Positions 46,839 to 55,070 are shown, counted from the first letter of the stretch. The stretch is 64,000 nucleotides of DNA from an uncultured Porphyromonadaceae bacterium (GCA_902495075.1 CABUVO010000001.1:62001-126000), one strand, 5' to 3'. Made by a program: numbers and translations. The notes: generated from the letters alone by a model not told the origin.

Positions 46839-46930
46839 AAGACAAAATTGTTTACTCTGATGAATTTATCAGAACCTAAAGAACTGGAAAGATGATAGGA
46901 ATGGCGTATGCCCGTTAGGCTTTCCCTTCC

Positions 46931-47569
46931 TTAGCTTTCATTTCCTCTTATAAATATCACACCCGGCTCTTTGAAAGTTATCGGAATATAATATTGAAAG
47001 CTTTTCTTTAAGTGGGGAATATAGTATTTAACGCGGAATTTAGGCAACGCATTCACAAGCCTTAGTGCCTCTTGATTTACAGCCTCGTTTTTGCTCCGCA
47101 GCTGCATAATTGTCGGGTCGCTGATTGAGCCGTCAGGATGAATCGTAAATCTAACCAATACTCTTTCGCTACCCTTGAATCCTTCGGGAATACGGATATT
47201 CTCCACAATCCATTCTTTGAGTTTTCCGTTGCCTCCGGGAAACTCACAGCGAGTGTCAAGGTCTACCCATATTTTTCGCGCTTCTGTTTTTATTTGTGCA
47301 AGAGTTTCGGGCGATACTGTCAGAAAGAGGGATCGATTTCCATACTCGTCGTTTTTGACCTCCGCCTTTTGAATGGAGTCGGCTGATACCAGACCAGGGT
47401 GTGCCCCCGGAATCCATTCATTATTGAAATAGAAGAATTCGGATTTAGTATCCTGTAGAGTAAGAGGAAACTGAATTTCGTGTATAATGGTGTCGTTCAC
47501 ACAGTAATTCTGTGCGAACGCTATGCACGACTGAACAATAATCAAGGAAATTAAAAGTATTTTTTTCAT
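46931..47569 (-). CDS. TonB C-terminal-domain protein (exported)
   Basis: A 212-residue protein with a signal peptide (about 1-20, ending IAFAQ) and a C-terminal TonB-like domain (about 112-202): FPGGNGKLKEWIVENIRIP, then VRFTIHPDGSISDP, and ALRLVNALPKF. The usual TonB membrane anchor and Pro-rich spacer are missing, so it is a soluble, exported TonB-domain protein as often found in Bacteroidetes, not a standard energy transducer. It lies on the same strand as a Crp-like regulator gene, 109 bases upstream. A -7 element TAACTTTG at 47628-47635 precedes it. Confidence 0.85.
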   Translation of the reverse strand: MKKILLISLIIVQSCIAFAQNYCVNDTIIHEIQFPLTLQDTKSEFFYFNNEWIPGAHPGLVSADSIQKAEVKNDEYGNRSLFLTVSPETLAQIKTEARKIWVDLDTRCEFPGGNGKLKEWIVENIRIPEGFKGSERVLVRFTIHPDGSISDPTIMQLRSKNEAVNQEALRLVNALPKFRVKYYIPHLKKSFQYYIPITFKEPGVIFIRGNES

Positions 47570-47678
47570 ATAGTATGAGGTTTATATTTACTAAATTGTC
47601 GTGGATCAGTCGAACCCTTTCCGACCGCAAAGTTAGCAAGGCTAAATGGATTTTGTCTTAACAAATGTATAGACCGCC

Positions 47679-48251
47679 TTATTTTTTGATGTTCGTGCTT
47701 GAATTTTTTGTCAGTTCTCGTCTGATACGGCTTAAATGGTTAGGAGTAATCAACAGGAAAGAGGATAAATCTTTCAATGTAACAGTCTCGACAATTTGGG
47801 GGTATTGTTCACACAATTCCACATAACGCTGACGAGGCGATTTACGGTAGAGATTGAGCAACCGCATGAATACCATATTGAACAGCGATTTGTATTCGTC
47901 GAGCAGTGAAGGAGAAAGGAATTCCTTGAAAGTCTTTAACGGCACTCGCAGTATTTCGCAATCAGACCCTGCGATAATTGACATCTGGGAGGTTTTTCCA
48001 TGTAATGAGGAATGGAAATCGGTGATGAACTGACCCGGAAAGGCAAAATTCACCACTGCTTCATCTCCCGAATCACTAAGGGTAACTACTTTGAAATAGC
48101 CCGACACCACAAGAGCTGCATAAAGAGCGATGGTCCCTTGCTGGACAAAACGCTCTCCCTTTTTATACTGGCACGATGTCCCTTCCTCGCGGCAATAATC
48201 AGTGGCTGCCGTGAGATCTAAAAAGTCGATATATGAGTTGAATTGTGCCAT
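47679..48251 (-). CDS. Crp/Fnr-family transcriptional regulator
   Basis: A 190-residue regulator with a cyclic-nucleotide-binding-type sensory domain (about 20-115; GERFVQQGTIALYAALVVSGYFKVV, VVNFAFPGQFI) and a C-terminal helix-turn-helix (about 145-185; LKDLSSFLLITPNHLSRIRREL). No iron-sulfur cysteine cluster of the FNR type is seen, though the stretch CREEGTSC near 19-26 has two cysteines. The ligand is unknown. TAACTTTG at 48261-48268 on the minus strand is a likely -7 element, just before the ATG. Confidence 0.9.
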   Translation of the reverse strand: MAQFNSYIDFLDLTAATDYCREEGTSCQYKKGERFVQQGTIALYAALVVSGYFKVVTLSDSGDEAVVNFAFPGQFITDFHSSLHGKTSQMSIIAGSDCEILRVPLKTFKEFLSPSLLDEYKSLFNMVFMRLLNLYRKSPRQRYVELCEQYPQIVETVTLKDLSSFLLITPNHLSRIRRELTKNSSTNIKK

Positions 48252-48411
48252 AAGGTGTTACAAAGTTAGCAAAAAAGCTGCTATTAATCATCTTCCATCT
48301 CCAATAAATTGCGGTAAGCGTTCTCGATGTTGAGCGGCGAGTCGAGGAGAGGGGAGATGATTAAGTAGTTGCAAAAGTAATAAAATAATTGATTTAAAGG
48401 CGATTTATTTC

Positions 48412-48475
48412 TTCTCCCGGAATCGTAATCAGGATTGGATCGGGAACAGGCGGCTCTGATTATAATACAATAATA
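48412..48475 (-). pseudogene. Fragment of a duplicated outer-membrane protein gene
   Basis: About 63 bases match 53643-53706, inside the outer-membrane protein gene at 53556-54239, with roughly 50 identical bases in ungapped alignment. In the minus-strand frame it gives RSNPDYDSGRRN against LSNLDYYSGRRN. The surrounding open frame (48284-48553) shows no other homology to that gene and is probably not expressed as such. Confidence 0.6.
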
Positions 48476-48980
48476 TGCATCGGGTATTACCGTCTTGGAT
48501 TTTATTGGTTCCCTTTTGAGAAAAGTTGTCCTGCGAATCAGAGACGGACTCACAAATTTAAGTGCGCTTCCGACGTGGTTTGTGTCTTCGCGAGTAGTTG
48601 ACCATGATTATAATAGGCTATGTCTCTATACCAACACTTAAAAAGGGAAAAAGAGGTCCCGGACTATGTCTCCGCGACCTCGCTCTTTTTATATACAGAA
48701 AGAGCCGCCCCGAAGGGCGACTCAAAGGAGGGAGGAAAGAGTTCAGACGCGGCGGAACACGTTACCGTTTGCGCCCATCGAGTAGTCCCGTTGGAATAGC
48801 TGATTCTGAATGGCTCAAAAAAAAGGGTTCATTACGATTCGTGCGATATATTATAGGTCTAATTATCGCACTCGTTATTTTCTGTCCTATATATCTCGGA
48901 GTTTAGTAACATCACTCCTTATCATAAGATAACCCCGACAACACTGCCGAGGTTTCCTTATTGTATGATTAGCTGTTTCG
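48476..48980. other. Gene-poor stretch with terminator-like hairpin and remnant frame
   Basis: No supported gene. A stem at 48648-48690 (GAGGTC with GACCTC, inner CGGAC with GTCTCCG) is followed by CTCTTTTTAT, terminator-like on the plus strand. A plus-strand frame (48598-48906) ends in a hydrophobic helix (about 48840-48900) but crosses the repeated 73-bp block, so it is probably a remnant rather than a gene. Confidence 0.5.
48712..48784. repeat. 73-bp dispersed block, copy 1
   Basis: About 90 percent identical to 51031-51103. On the minus strand both copies read YSMGANGNV, then F or L, then RRV and a stop. Three of the four coding differences in this stretch are synonymous, suggesting the tail of a once-translated protein. 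Confidence 0.75.
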
Positions 48981-50257
48981 TTATTTCAATAGCTTCAATG
49001 CTTCTTCAATCACGTTGTCTTTGCCGAAGATAACGCTTTCGGTTTCTTCAACAACGACATCGGGCATAATACCGACACCAATAAATTCCGTTCCGTCGGC
49101 AAGTTTCTCGTGCCTCGTGCATATTCTACCATTATAGCCCCAGCCCAAATCAACAAAAATCGGGTTGCCTGTGCTGCCACCGGTCGGAGTCCCTACGATT
49201 TTTCCGCGTTTAGCATTTCTGAATAATACTGCAAAATCTTCTGCTGCGGAGAAAGTAGAGCCATTGACAAGCAGAATTATTGGCTTGTATACTTCGGCAT
49301 ATCATTCGGGTGGGATATGCAGAGCGGCACGATAGAATCAGATGCGACAGTTTCGCACTGCCACTTTTTGCCCCATGAAGCGTAAGCGGCTTCATATTTA
49401 GGAGTTTTCCAAGAGGCTTGCGGAATGGTATCGGTAGCAAGCAGCATCATTATAATCTGCCCGACCTGACTGTTGCCGCCTGTATTATCGCGAATGTCTA
49501 TGATTAAGCCCTCGGTCGGAATAATCTTTTGCTCGAAAAGGTCGCCAAATGCTTGAACATTAAAGTTGTTTGACTGGAAGCTCGGTATCCTTAAAAGTCC
49601 GATGTTTCCGGGAAGCGAATCAAACTGAATTGACATATCAGGATTTACGATGCCCCAAGGGGATTGCCGATTGTCGGTAATATCGAAGGTCTTACCATTT
49701 TCATTCTTAAAAGTCAACTTTACAGGAACGCCACGATATCCTTTTGTAAGGTTTACCGAATTGAAAGGATAGGTATTGGACCACTGTGGGGTTGAAGAAG
49801 GGATATATGGCACCACATATTGGTTGCCATATTCGATAACCGGCATATCATCAATGGCAACAATTTCAGTGCCCCTACGAACGCCTTTTTGAGTATATTC
49901 GTCGGAGTATACACCTGTAACAAAAACCTTGTCGCCAATTCTCTTATGGCTGATAGGAGCGTATGTTACGTCGGCACTGAAGCCGATGCTTGTATGACCG
50001 TCCTTCAGCATATTGGCAAAGAGCTGAAGTTTCTCGCTGAATTCTTCATCAGACTGCGTGTTGACAAGGTTTGGTAGCTCGGCACGACAAATGCTGTCAT
50101 AGTTCTGCGCGAATTTGTCATACCCCGCAAAATTGTACTTCACTTCCGAGGCGAAGCGAGTTGCGATAGCCGCCTTTTGGTAAGGCGCAAGTTCATTTTT
50201 AGCGAAGCATTGCAAAGCTATCGAAAAAATGAGTAAAAAAAGGATTCTACCTTTCAT
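48981..50257 (-). pseudogene. S41-family peptidase, frameshifted
   Basis: The frame from 50257 (MKGRILFLLIFSIALQCFAKN, signal peptide) runs 326 residues to a stop at 49277, covering an N-terminal region, a PDZ-like part (RRGTEIVAIDDMPV) and the start of the tail-specific protease domain (IDIRDNTGGNSQ). One base appears to be missing near 49284-49288; after it the next frame continues KPIILLVNGSTFSAAEDFA, with the catalytic serine of S41 peptidases, to a TAA at 48981. So the first frame alone lacks the nucleophile. Restoring one base gives about 425 residues. Alternatives: assembly error, or a real recent mutation. Confidence 0.82.
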
Positions 50258-50346
50258 TCAGTTGTTTATCAAGCTATATACTCTCTATTGGCTCAATGGA
50301 GAGATTATTTATACAAAGAAAACGTGAGCCAACTATGCCACGTCTA

Positions 50347-50463
50347 AACTTGAAGGTCGTAGGAAACCATTTGCACAGATGTAACAATAGTAGCCCACGC
50401 TATGAGCGTGAGAACCACTATGCTATCTTTGTGCGGTTTGAAAATTTCCTACGTTTTCAAGTT
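50347..50463. repeat. 117-base fold-back element
   Basis: Nested complementary segments: 50347-50354 with 50456-50463 (8 bp), 50358-50366 with 50445-50453 (9 bp), 50373-50377 with 50430-50434, 50378-50380 with 50425-50427, 50387-50391 with 50417-50421, and a tip stem CACGCT/AGCGTG (50396-50401 with 50405-50410) around ATG. The element would form one long interrupted hairpin in DNA or RNA. It lies between the S41 pseudogene start and the repeat unit B. Confidence 0.75.
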
Positions 50464-50619
50464 CAAGATAAGCATAACGCTTCTTATTTTTCCAAAATGT
50501 CGTGGAGTGGTAAATATCTTTCCGACTGCAAAGTTAACGAAAATATTTGAGAACGAGTGTGTAACCAAGAAGAAAATTGCAGAATACGATACGCCCGACA
50601 CGGAGAGGGCGAAAGTATC

Positions 50620-50746
50620 GTGATTGGGAAATTTTCGCAACCGATGTATAGAGTATCGAAAGCATCGGCGCTGTAGGGGTGGCGTTCGCGCCGATAAGTG
50701 GCGTTAGGCGTTGGGGCTTAAAGTAAACTCTTTTGTCCGCCACCAT
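50620..50746 (-). pseudogene. Degenerate copy of the 70-residue frame, unit B
   Basis: Begins MVADKRVYFKPQRLTPLIGAN, matching unit A, then lacks about 50 bases present in A and changes frame; in the shifted frame SADAFDT and IGCENF continue the match to A. The copy is therefore broken. Its start region (AGTAAACTCTTTTGTCCGCC on the plus strand) is identical to that of unit A. Confidence 0.6.
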
Positions 50747-50775
50747 GTTTTAAAAGAAATAATTACAGCATCACT

Positions 50776-51012
50776 ATGGCAAACATTTTCATCTATACAG
50801 GAATAGTTATAATGCTATTAGGAGCCTTATATGGGGTCTGTATTGCGGTCAAAGGAATAAGAGGCAGAAAAGGCAACGAATCTGAAAATATGTTCAGCTT
50901 TCAGTTTGGCTCTGTTAGCCCTGGTATGAAAAAGTTGATTGCCATTTGGGGCGCAGTAATGATTGTCGGTTTTATAATCACTGGGATAGGATTAGCAATA
51001 GGATTAAAATGA
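50776..51012 (+). CDS. 78-residue small membrane protein, unit B
   Basis: MANIFIYTGIVIMLLGALYG starts the first membrane helix (about 4-26), then a polar loop with RGRKGNESEN, then a second helix (about 50-76) in IAIWGAVMIVGFIITGIGLAIG. The N-terminal third resembles the 46-residue protein at 46698. Both genes lie right next to the start of the divergent 70-codon frame, which suggests a small two-gene unit present twice. No family was recognised; function unknown. Confidence 0.62.
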   Translation: MANIFIYTGIVIMLLGALYGVCIAVKGIRGRKGNESENMFSFQFGSVSPGMKKLIAIWGAVMIVGFIITGIGLAIGLK

Positions 51013-51030
51013 ACCTGTTTTGGATAGGCG

Positions 51031-51103
51031 GAGGGCGACCGTAAGGAGGGAGGAAAGAGTTCAGACACGGCGGAGCACATTACCATTTGCGCCCATCGAG
51101 TAG
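51031..51103. repeat. 73-bp dispersed block, copy 2
   Basis: Copy of 48712-48784. On the minus strand the peptide is preceded by IDTLV and then an in-frame stop, so only the C-terminal tail of the ancestral frame remains here. Confidence 0.75.
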
Positions 51104-51257
51104 ACGAGTGTGTCTATCTATAAAAATTAAAAGCACCTTTGTGAATCCTTTATGCTAACCTAAGTTAAAAGTAAAGGCTCTCTAAAAATTGGTTTAAACA
51201 ATTTCTTGTTTTTAAACGGATATTGTGTTGAAAACAAATTTTTTGTATTTTTGTAGT

Positions 51258-51701
51258 ATGAAAAATAATGCTACGATATATTACTCTGCTTGGGATTGGA
51301 TGCCGGTATTAATAATAATAGCGACAGTTTTAGTTTGTCTGTTTTCAATTATATCGATAAATGTAGCGTTGGCTATAACAATAACTGTGTTTTTGGCCTT
51401 GATAGAGGTGGCAGCTTTTCTCGGAACTTATTATGAGATAAATGATGATGAATTGATTGTCCATTCTTCTTTTAAAGTTATCAAGTATCCAATTGCTAAA
51501 ATTAAAAAAATTAAGCCTACGAATTCATGGCTGGCAGCTCCGGCAGCTTCTTTAAGTAAACGAATTGCAATAACCTTTACAGATAAGACTATCCTAAGAA
51601 ATTACACACCTTTGATAATTTCCCCTGTGCGACAATCAGAATTTATTCAACAATTATCATTCCTAAATCCAAATATTGAGGTCGATTCGACATTGATATA
51701 A
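51258..51701 (+). CDS. Membrane-anchored bacterial PH-domain protein
   Basis: The ATG at 51258 (MKNNATIYYSAWDW) is chosen over a GTG 33 bases upstream because TATTTTTG (51246-51253), a -7 element, lies between them; the transcript would have almost no leader. The 147-residue protein has two helices (about 15-33 and 36-57), then a PH-like domain with YYEINDDELIVHSSFK, IKKIKPTNSWLAAPAASLSKRIAI and LIISPVRQSEFIQQL, similar to the DUF1200/bPH_4 group. Function unknown. A small membrane gene follows after 15 bases. Confidence 0.75.
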   Translation: MKNNATIYYSAWDWMPVLIIIATVLVCLFSIISINVALAITITVFLALIEVAAFLGTYYEINDDELIVHSSFKVIKYPIAKIKKIKPTNSWLAAPAASLSKRIAITFTDKTILRNYTPLIISPVRQSEFIQQLSFLNPNIEVDSTLI

Positions 51702-51716
51702 TAAAATTCTTTTACA

Positions 51717-51902
51717 ATGGATGTGTTGATGTCATTATTTTATGGTTTTTTAGGTGGTCTTGGATATCCTTTTTTTAAGCGATTTATTATTAAATTTATA
51801 AATAACCGATACCTCATAAGTGCTCTTTCCCTTTTGATTTGTATTGGGATAGGCGTTGCTATTAATTGTCTTATTCGATATATTCCACATGAAAATAGCT
51901 AA
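51717..51902 (+). CDS. 61-residue small membrane protein
   Basis: Begins MDVLMSLFYGFLGGLGYPF and has a second hydrophobic stretch near 32-52 (YLISALSLLICIGIGVAINCL). Starts 15 bases after the PH-domain gene on the same strand and is probably cotranscribed. The strongly hydrophobic composition can occur by chance in A/T-rich DNA, so support is moderate. Unknown function. Confidence 0.5.
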   Translation: MDVLMSLFYGFLGGLGYPFFKRFIIKFINNRYLISALSLLICIGIGVAINCLIRYIPHENS

Positions 51903-51973
51903 TGAGGTTGTTATTCCACATTGATAGCCTTGACTAAGCACTTAATACGCAATTAAGGTCAGAAAAAAGAAAA

Positions 51974-52197
51974 GTTCATAACTTACTGAGATTCTTAGAA
52001 ACTGTTTAAATTTATTACGAAATTTTTATTATAGAGATTCTTTCGGGAATTTGGAGGTTCTTTTTGGCTGCTTCCGCCAAGTTTCGGCAGTCGAAACCGA
52101 AAGGGTTCTCCTTTCTCAACTCGCGAAATCACCTCAAAAATAACTCTCAAACTTCCTCGAAAATAAATTTAAACAGTTTCTAAGCGAAGTTATGAAC
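51974..52197. mobile_element. 224-bp MITE-like element with inverted ends
   Basis: Outer arms GTTCATAACTT (51974-51984) and AAGTTATGAAC (52187-52197), and an inner perfect 21-bp inverted repeat (51994-52014 with 52164-52184) ending in TTTAAATTTA. No open frame of note is inside. The layout fits a nonautonomous transposable element or a dispersed intergenic repeat. The flanks at 51971-51973 and 52198-52200 do not form a convincing target duplication. Confidence 0.72.
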
Positions 52198-52233
52198 CGT
52201 ATGATATTGGTGAAAAGACGCGGATTAAGGAAA

Positions 52234-52680
52234 TTATAAATCATCACGACGAACGAATCTGAGAAAAGTTCTTGAATCGCCTTCTTCTACTTTTTTCAGT
52301 ACCATTTCTGATGATGAAAGTTTTTCAACTTCATAGTATTCCATTTTTTTCCATGACTCCTCCTTATCGAGATCTCCTTGATAAATAATGTCAAGAAGCA
52401 CGGGATCAGAATTATTAGGATCTGAAACGTGCCATTCATATACCTTATCGTGAACAGTGGTGCCGGAAACGGTAAGATAATATGTAGTTAATGTTCCCCA
52501 AGACCATGTATTTTCGCTTGAAGTCGTGAAATTATATATACAGACACATTCTGGCGAGTCTTGTGAAACGAGCTCCCACTGTCCCTTAATTAGTTTTGTA
52601 TTCAATACTTCGTCATCATCATTGCAACTGCTGAAAGCGACTGCGATAAGGGGCAATATGAATAACAAGATTTTTTTCAT
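52234..52680 (-). CDS. Lipoprotein of unknown function
   Basis: The start at 52680 (MKKILLFILPLIAVAFSSC) is chosen because it gives a standard lipoprotein signal; the longer frame adds 26 basic residues. The mature 130-residue protein begins CNDDDEV, common for Bacteroidetes surface or periplasmic lipoproteins, and has KLIKGQWELVSQDS, as in lipocalin-like domains. It starts 19 bases after the TlpA-like gene, so it is likely cotranscribed and may be its partner. No ligand can be suggested. Confidence 0.72.
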   Translation of the reverse strand: MKKILLFILPLIAVAFSSCNDDDEVLNTKLIKGQWELVSQDSPECVCIYNFTTSSENTWSWGTLTTYYLTVSGTTVHDKVYEWHVSDPNNSDPVLLDIIYQGDLDKEESWKKMEYYEVEKLSSSEMVLKKVEEGDSRTFLRFVRRDDL

Positions 52681-52699
52681 CTTAAAATATATTTTACAC

Positions 52700-53458
52700 T
52701 TAACGAGATAACTCTTCAATAACAGCAACAGTCTGTGCTTGATTTTCTTCAGAAGCACCTACTTTAGCAAACCTGACTATGCCGTTTTTATCAACAACAA
52801 TAGTTAGGGGAAATCCTTCTTGTCGAACCAAAGCTACTAAATCAGATGCTTCCTGAAGATGCGTCCATGTAAACTGATGTTGGGATATGATAGGAAGAAT
52901 TTCCTCTTTATTGTGGCGAGAGGCTGAAAGGAATACTACATCGGGAAAATGTTCTTTCCATTCAGAAAGTATCGGCATTTCGCGTCTACAAGGTCCGCAC
53001 TCAGATTGCCAAATGTTTATTACATAGATCTTATTTTTAAGTTTTTCATTATTCCAGATATTGCCATCGATGTCGGAATACTCAAACTTAACTAATGGTT
53101 CCCCAACCTTAGCTCCAATTCCTTGATAGACACCTACGGTTTGAGGTTTACGACCATTATAGTCTCGAATTAGTTTTTTCGCAAACTTAACACGTTCTGC
53201 CGGAATAGCCATTGCTGTCGTAGACTCGTCTAAAACATATCCTTGAGGTAAATATATACCTATTACCATTGCTCCGTCCGGGTCTTTGAGTACAGCCATT
53301 GTTGCTCCTCCCGGAATCAGTGATTTCGTAGGCATGGATTTATCAAAGAATAAACCATCTACTATTGCGGCAGCTTGGATTAGACTGTCGGTTGGTGTTT
53401 GAGCATAGATATTCAGATAGCCAACTAATGATAAAAGTATTGTGATAATATACTTCAT
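52700..53458 (-). CDS. TlpA-like thioredoxin-fold protein (exported)
   Basis: A 252-residue exported thiol-disulfide oxidoreductase. Signal peptide about 1-19 (LNIYAQ). An N-terminal region of unknown fold (about 25-120) precedes the thioredoxin domain with the active site CGPC (SECGPCRREMPILSEW, near residue 161) and a cis-Pro loop (EGFPLTIVVDKNGIVRF). Bacteroidetes carry many such proteins for disulfide exchange or cytochrome maturation; the redox partner is unknown. It leads a two-gene transcript with the lipoprotein gene. Confidence 0.9.
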   Translation of the reverse strand: MKYIITILLSLVGYLNIYAQTPTDSLIQAAAIVDGLFFDKSMPTKSLIPGGATMAVLKDPDGAMVIGIYLPQGYVLDESTTAMAIPAERVKFAKKLIRDYNGRKPQTVGVYQGIGAKVGEPLVKFEYSDIDGNIWNNEKLKNKIYVINIWQSECGPCRREMPILSEWKEHFPDVVFLSASRHNKEEILPIISQHQFTWTHLQEASDLVALVRQEGFPLTIVVDKNGIVRFAKVGASEENQAQTVAVIEELSR

Positions 53459-53555
53459 ATTTCAGATGTTTTTGATTATTTCATAGCAAAGTTATAAAAA
53501 GTCTACCAAATATTTCTCAACAAATGTTGAGAAAAGAGGGGATCACAAAACTGTT

Positions 53556-54239
53556 TTAGAATGTATAACCTAAGGAAAGAAATATGCTTTGACTTAATTC
53601 TTTCTTTGGAACATAGAATTTCTGACCGTTTGACAGAGTAACATTTCGTCTTCCGGAATAGTAATCAAGATTGGATAGAGAATAGCCGACTCCGATTATA
53701 ACGCGATCTATCGCAAAGTTGACAGAAACACTTGCATTCCAATAAAACCATTTTAAGCCTTTATTATTAAATTTCCTATAATCTACTGTTTGGCTGACCG
53801 CACCTTGAAACTCTTTTATTTCGTATGTCAAGGAGTTCCTGAACGGACAAGCGAAACTAATGCCGGGTTCTGCTTGAAACCAAAGACGATAATAATTATC
53901 ACTGCTCTTCCAGATTTTTGGTGTTTTGAATATCAAAGTAGGTTTTAATATAACCCACGCAATATTTCTTTCATTCTCCGTAAGTTCGGCTTCATGTCCG
54001 TCAATTATTGTTTGTCTGCATGGCTGATTGTATTGCGAGGTTAACTCTATTCCCATACCTATACCTAAATATTCATGGAAATGCCATGCCACCGATGGCT
54101 CAAGTTGCCATGCCTGTTCATTGTTTATATAAAGTCCTCCGTATAGCGTAGCAACAAGACCTTCCCTTTGTTGACCATTTATATTAGTGGATAACGAGAA
54201 GGATAGTAATATTAATAATGTTTTAAGGTATGTATTCAT
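53556..54239 (-). CDS. Outer-membrane beta-barrel protein
   Basis: A 227-residue protein with a signal peptide (about 1-23, STNINGQQ) and a barrel-like body ending FLSLGYTF. Motifs such as YHLGIGMGIELTSQY are barrel strands. Part of this gene (53643-53706) is duplicated as a fragment at 48412-48475. It is separated by 97 bases from the TlpA-like gene on the same strand. No substrate or family could be fixed. Confidence 0.78.
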   Translation of the reverse strand: MNTYLKTLLILLSFSLSTNINGQQREGLVATLYGGLYINNEQAWQLEPSVAWHFHEYLGIGMGIELTSQYNQPCRQTIIDGHEAELTENERNIAWVILKPTLIFKTPKIWKSSDNYYRLWFQAEPGISFACPFRNSLTYEIKEFQGAVSQTVDYRKFNNKGLKWFYWNASVSVNFAIDRVIIGVGYSLSNLDYYSGRRNVTLSNGQKFYVPKKELSQSIFLSLGYTF

Positions 54240-54293
54240 TGATACTTTACGGAGAAATAATGCAGAAGGGTGGAAGAGTCGAGAAAGGGGAGT

Positions 54294-55070
54294 TTAGAAC
54301 TCCCAAACGGGATAGCTGAAAACTTTGGTTTCGTTCTTTTTCTTATGCCATATTGTTAATCCTACAGCCAAAAGTATGCTGATTACACGAGCAATATTGG
54401 AGATAAGACCTCCGGCTGCGACTTCGGTACCCTCCATCGAGAATATGACCCAGGCACCATTCATTAACATATGTAGTCCAACGGGGACCCATAAATTAAA
54501 ATTCCATTCGACATACATCCAACTGAAATATAAGGCACCAATAAACGTAACCCCAAAAGCCGCTAAAGCTGAAAGTGCGTCATGTCCTTGATATAGATGT
54601 AGTGAACCAAAGTATAGCGCAGGCAAGATTACAGCCCAACTGAATCCGGTCTTTGCATAGCGGAAAAGCAATCCGAACATAAAAGCACGGCATATAAATT
54701 CTTCCTTAAAACCGGGCAGAATACTTTTCTGCAAAAGCAAAGGGAAAGTTAAATCAGAATTTATCCCCCCGAAAATGGGGAAGATTATATAAAGCGGAGC
54801 CACACATAAAAGTGCTATTCCTAATCCTTTAATTATATTTCGATTTAGTCCGAGAAAAGAAAATATTTCTTTTGGTTTTATGACAAGGGCAGTCAAAAAT
54901 AGAACAGGGATTATGACAATTAAATCCCTGACTACTTTATTCAGGAGGCTTCCCGATATTATATCCAACAAAGATGTTATTCTCCAAGCATTATTCCATA
55001 AAAGCGCGATAATAACACTCGCTACGATAGAAAAAAGTATCTTTGCAGGTTTTGATGTAAGTTTAAGCAT
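54294..55070 (-). CDS. CPBP-family intramembrane metalloprotease (CAAX protease-like)
   Basis: The start at 55070 (MLKLTSKPAKILFSI) is preferred; the -7 element TAATTTTG at 55097-55104 precludes the longer frame starting at 55127. The 258-residue protein has about seven hydrophobic segments and the family motifs EExxxR (E123, E124, R128 in KEEFICR), FGSLH (H158) and H200-xxx-N204 (GLHMLMNG). These glutamic proteases cleave inside membranes; in bacteria some process bacteriocins or give immunity to them. No bacteriocin gene is recognised nearby, though several tiny membrane proteins are. Confidence 0.9.
   Translation of the reverse strand: MLKLTSKPAKILFSIVASVIIALLWNNAWRITSLLDIISGSLLNKVVRDLIVIIPVLFLTALVIKPKEIFSFLGLNRNIIKGLGIALLCVAPLYIIFPIFGGINSDLTFPLLLQKSILPGFKEEFICRAFMFGLLFRYAKTGFSWAVILPALYFGSLHLYQGHDALSALAAFGVTFIGALYFSWMYVEWNFNLWVPVGLHMLMNGAWVIFSMEGTEVAAGGLISNIARVISILLAVGLTIWHKKKNETKVFSYPVWEF

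Noticed and set aside
48284..48553. 89-codon minus-strand frame containing the OMP gene fragment
   Set aside because: Only about 21 codons match the outer-membrane protein; the remainder lacks support, so only the fragment is reported.
48598..48906. 102-codon plus-strand frame with a hydrophobic tail
   Set aside because: It crosses a terminator-like hairpin and the repeated 73-bp block whose coding signal is on the other strand, so it is probably a chance frame or remnant.
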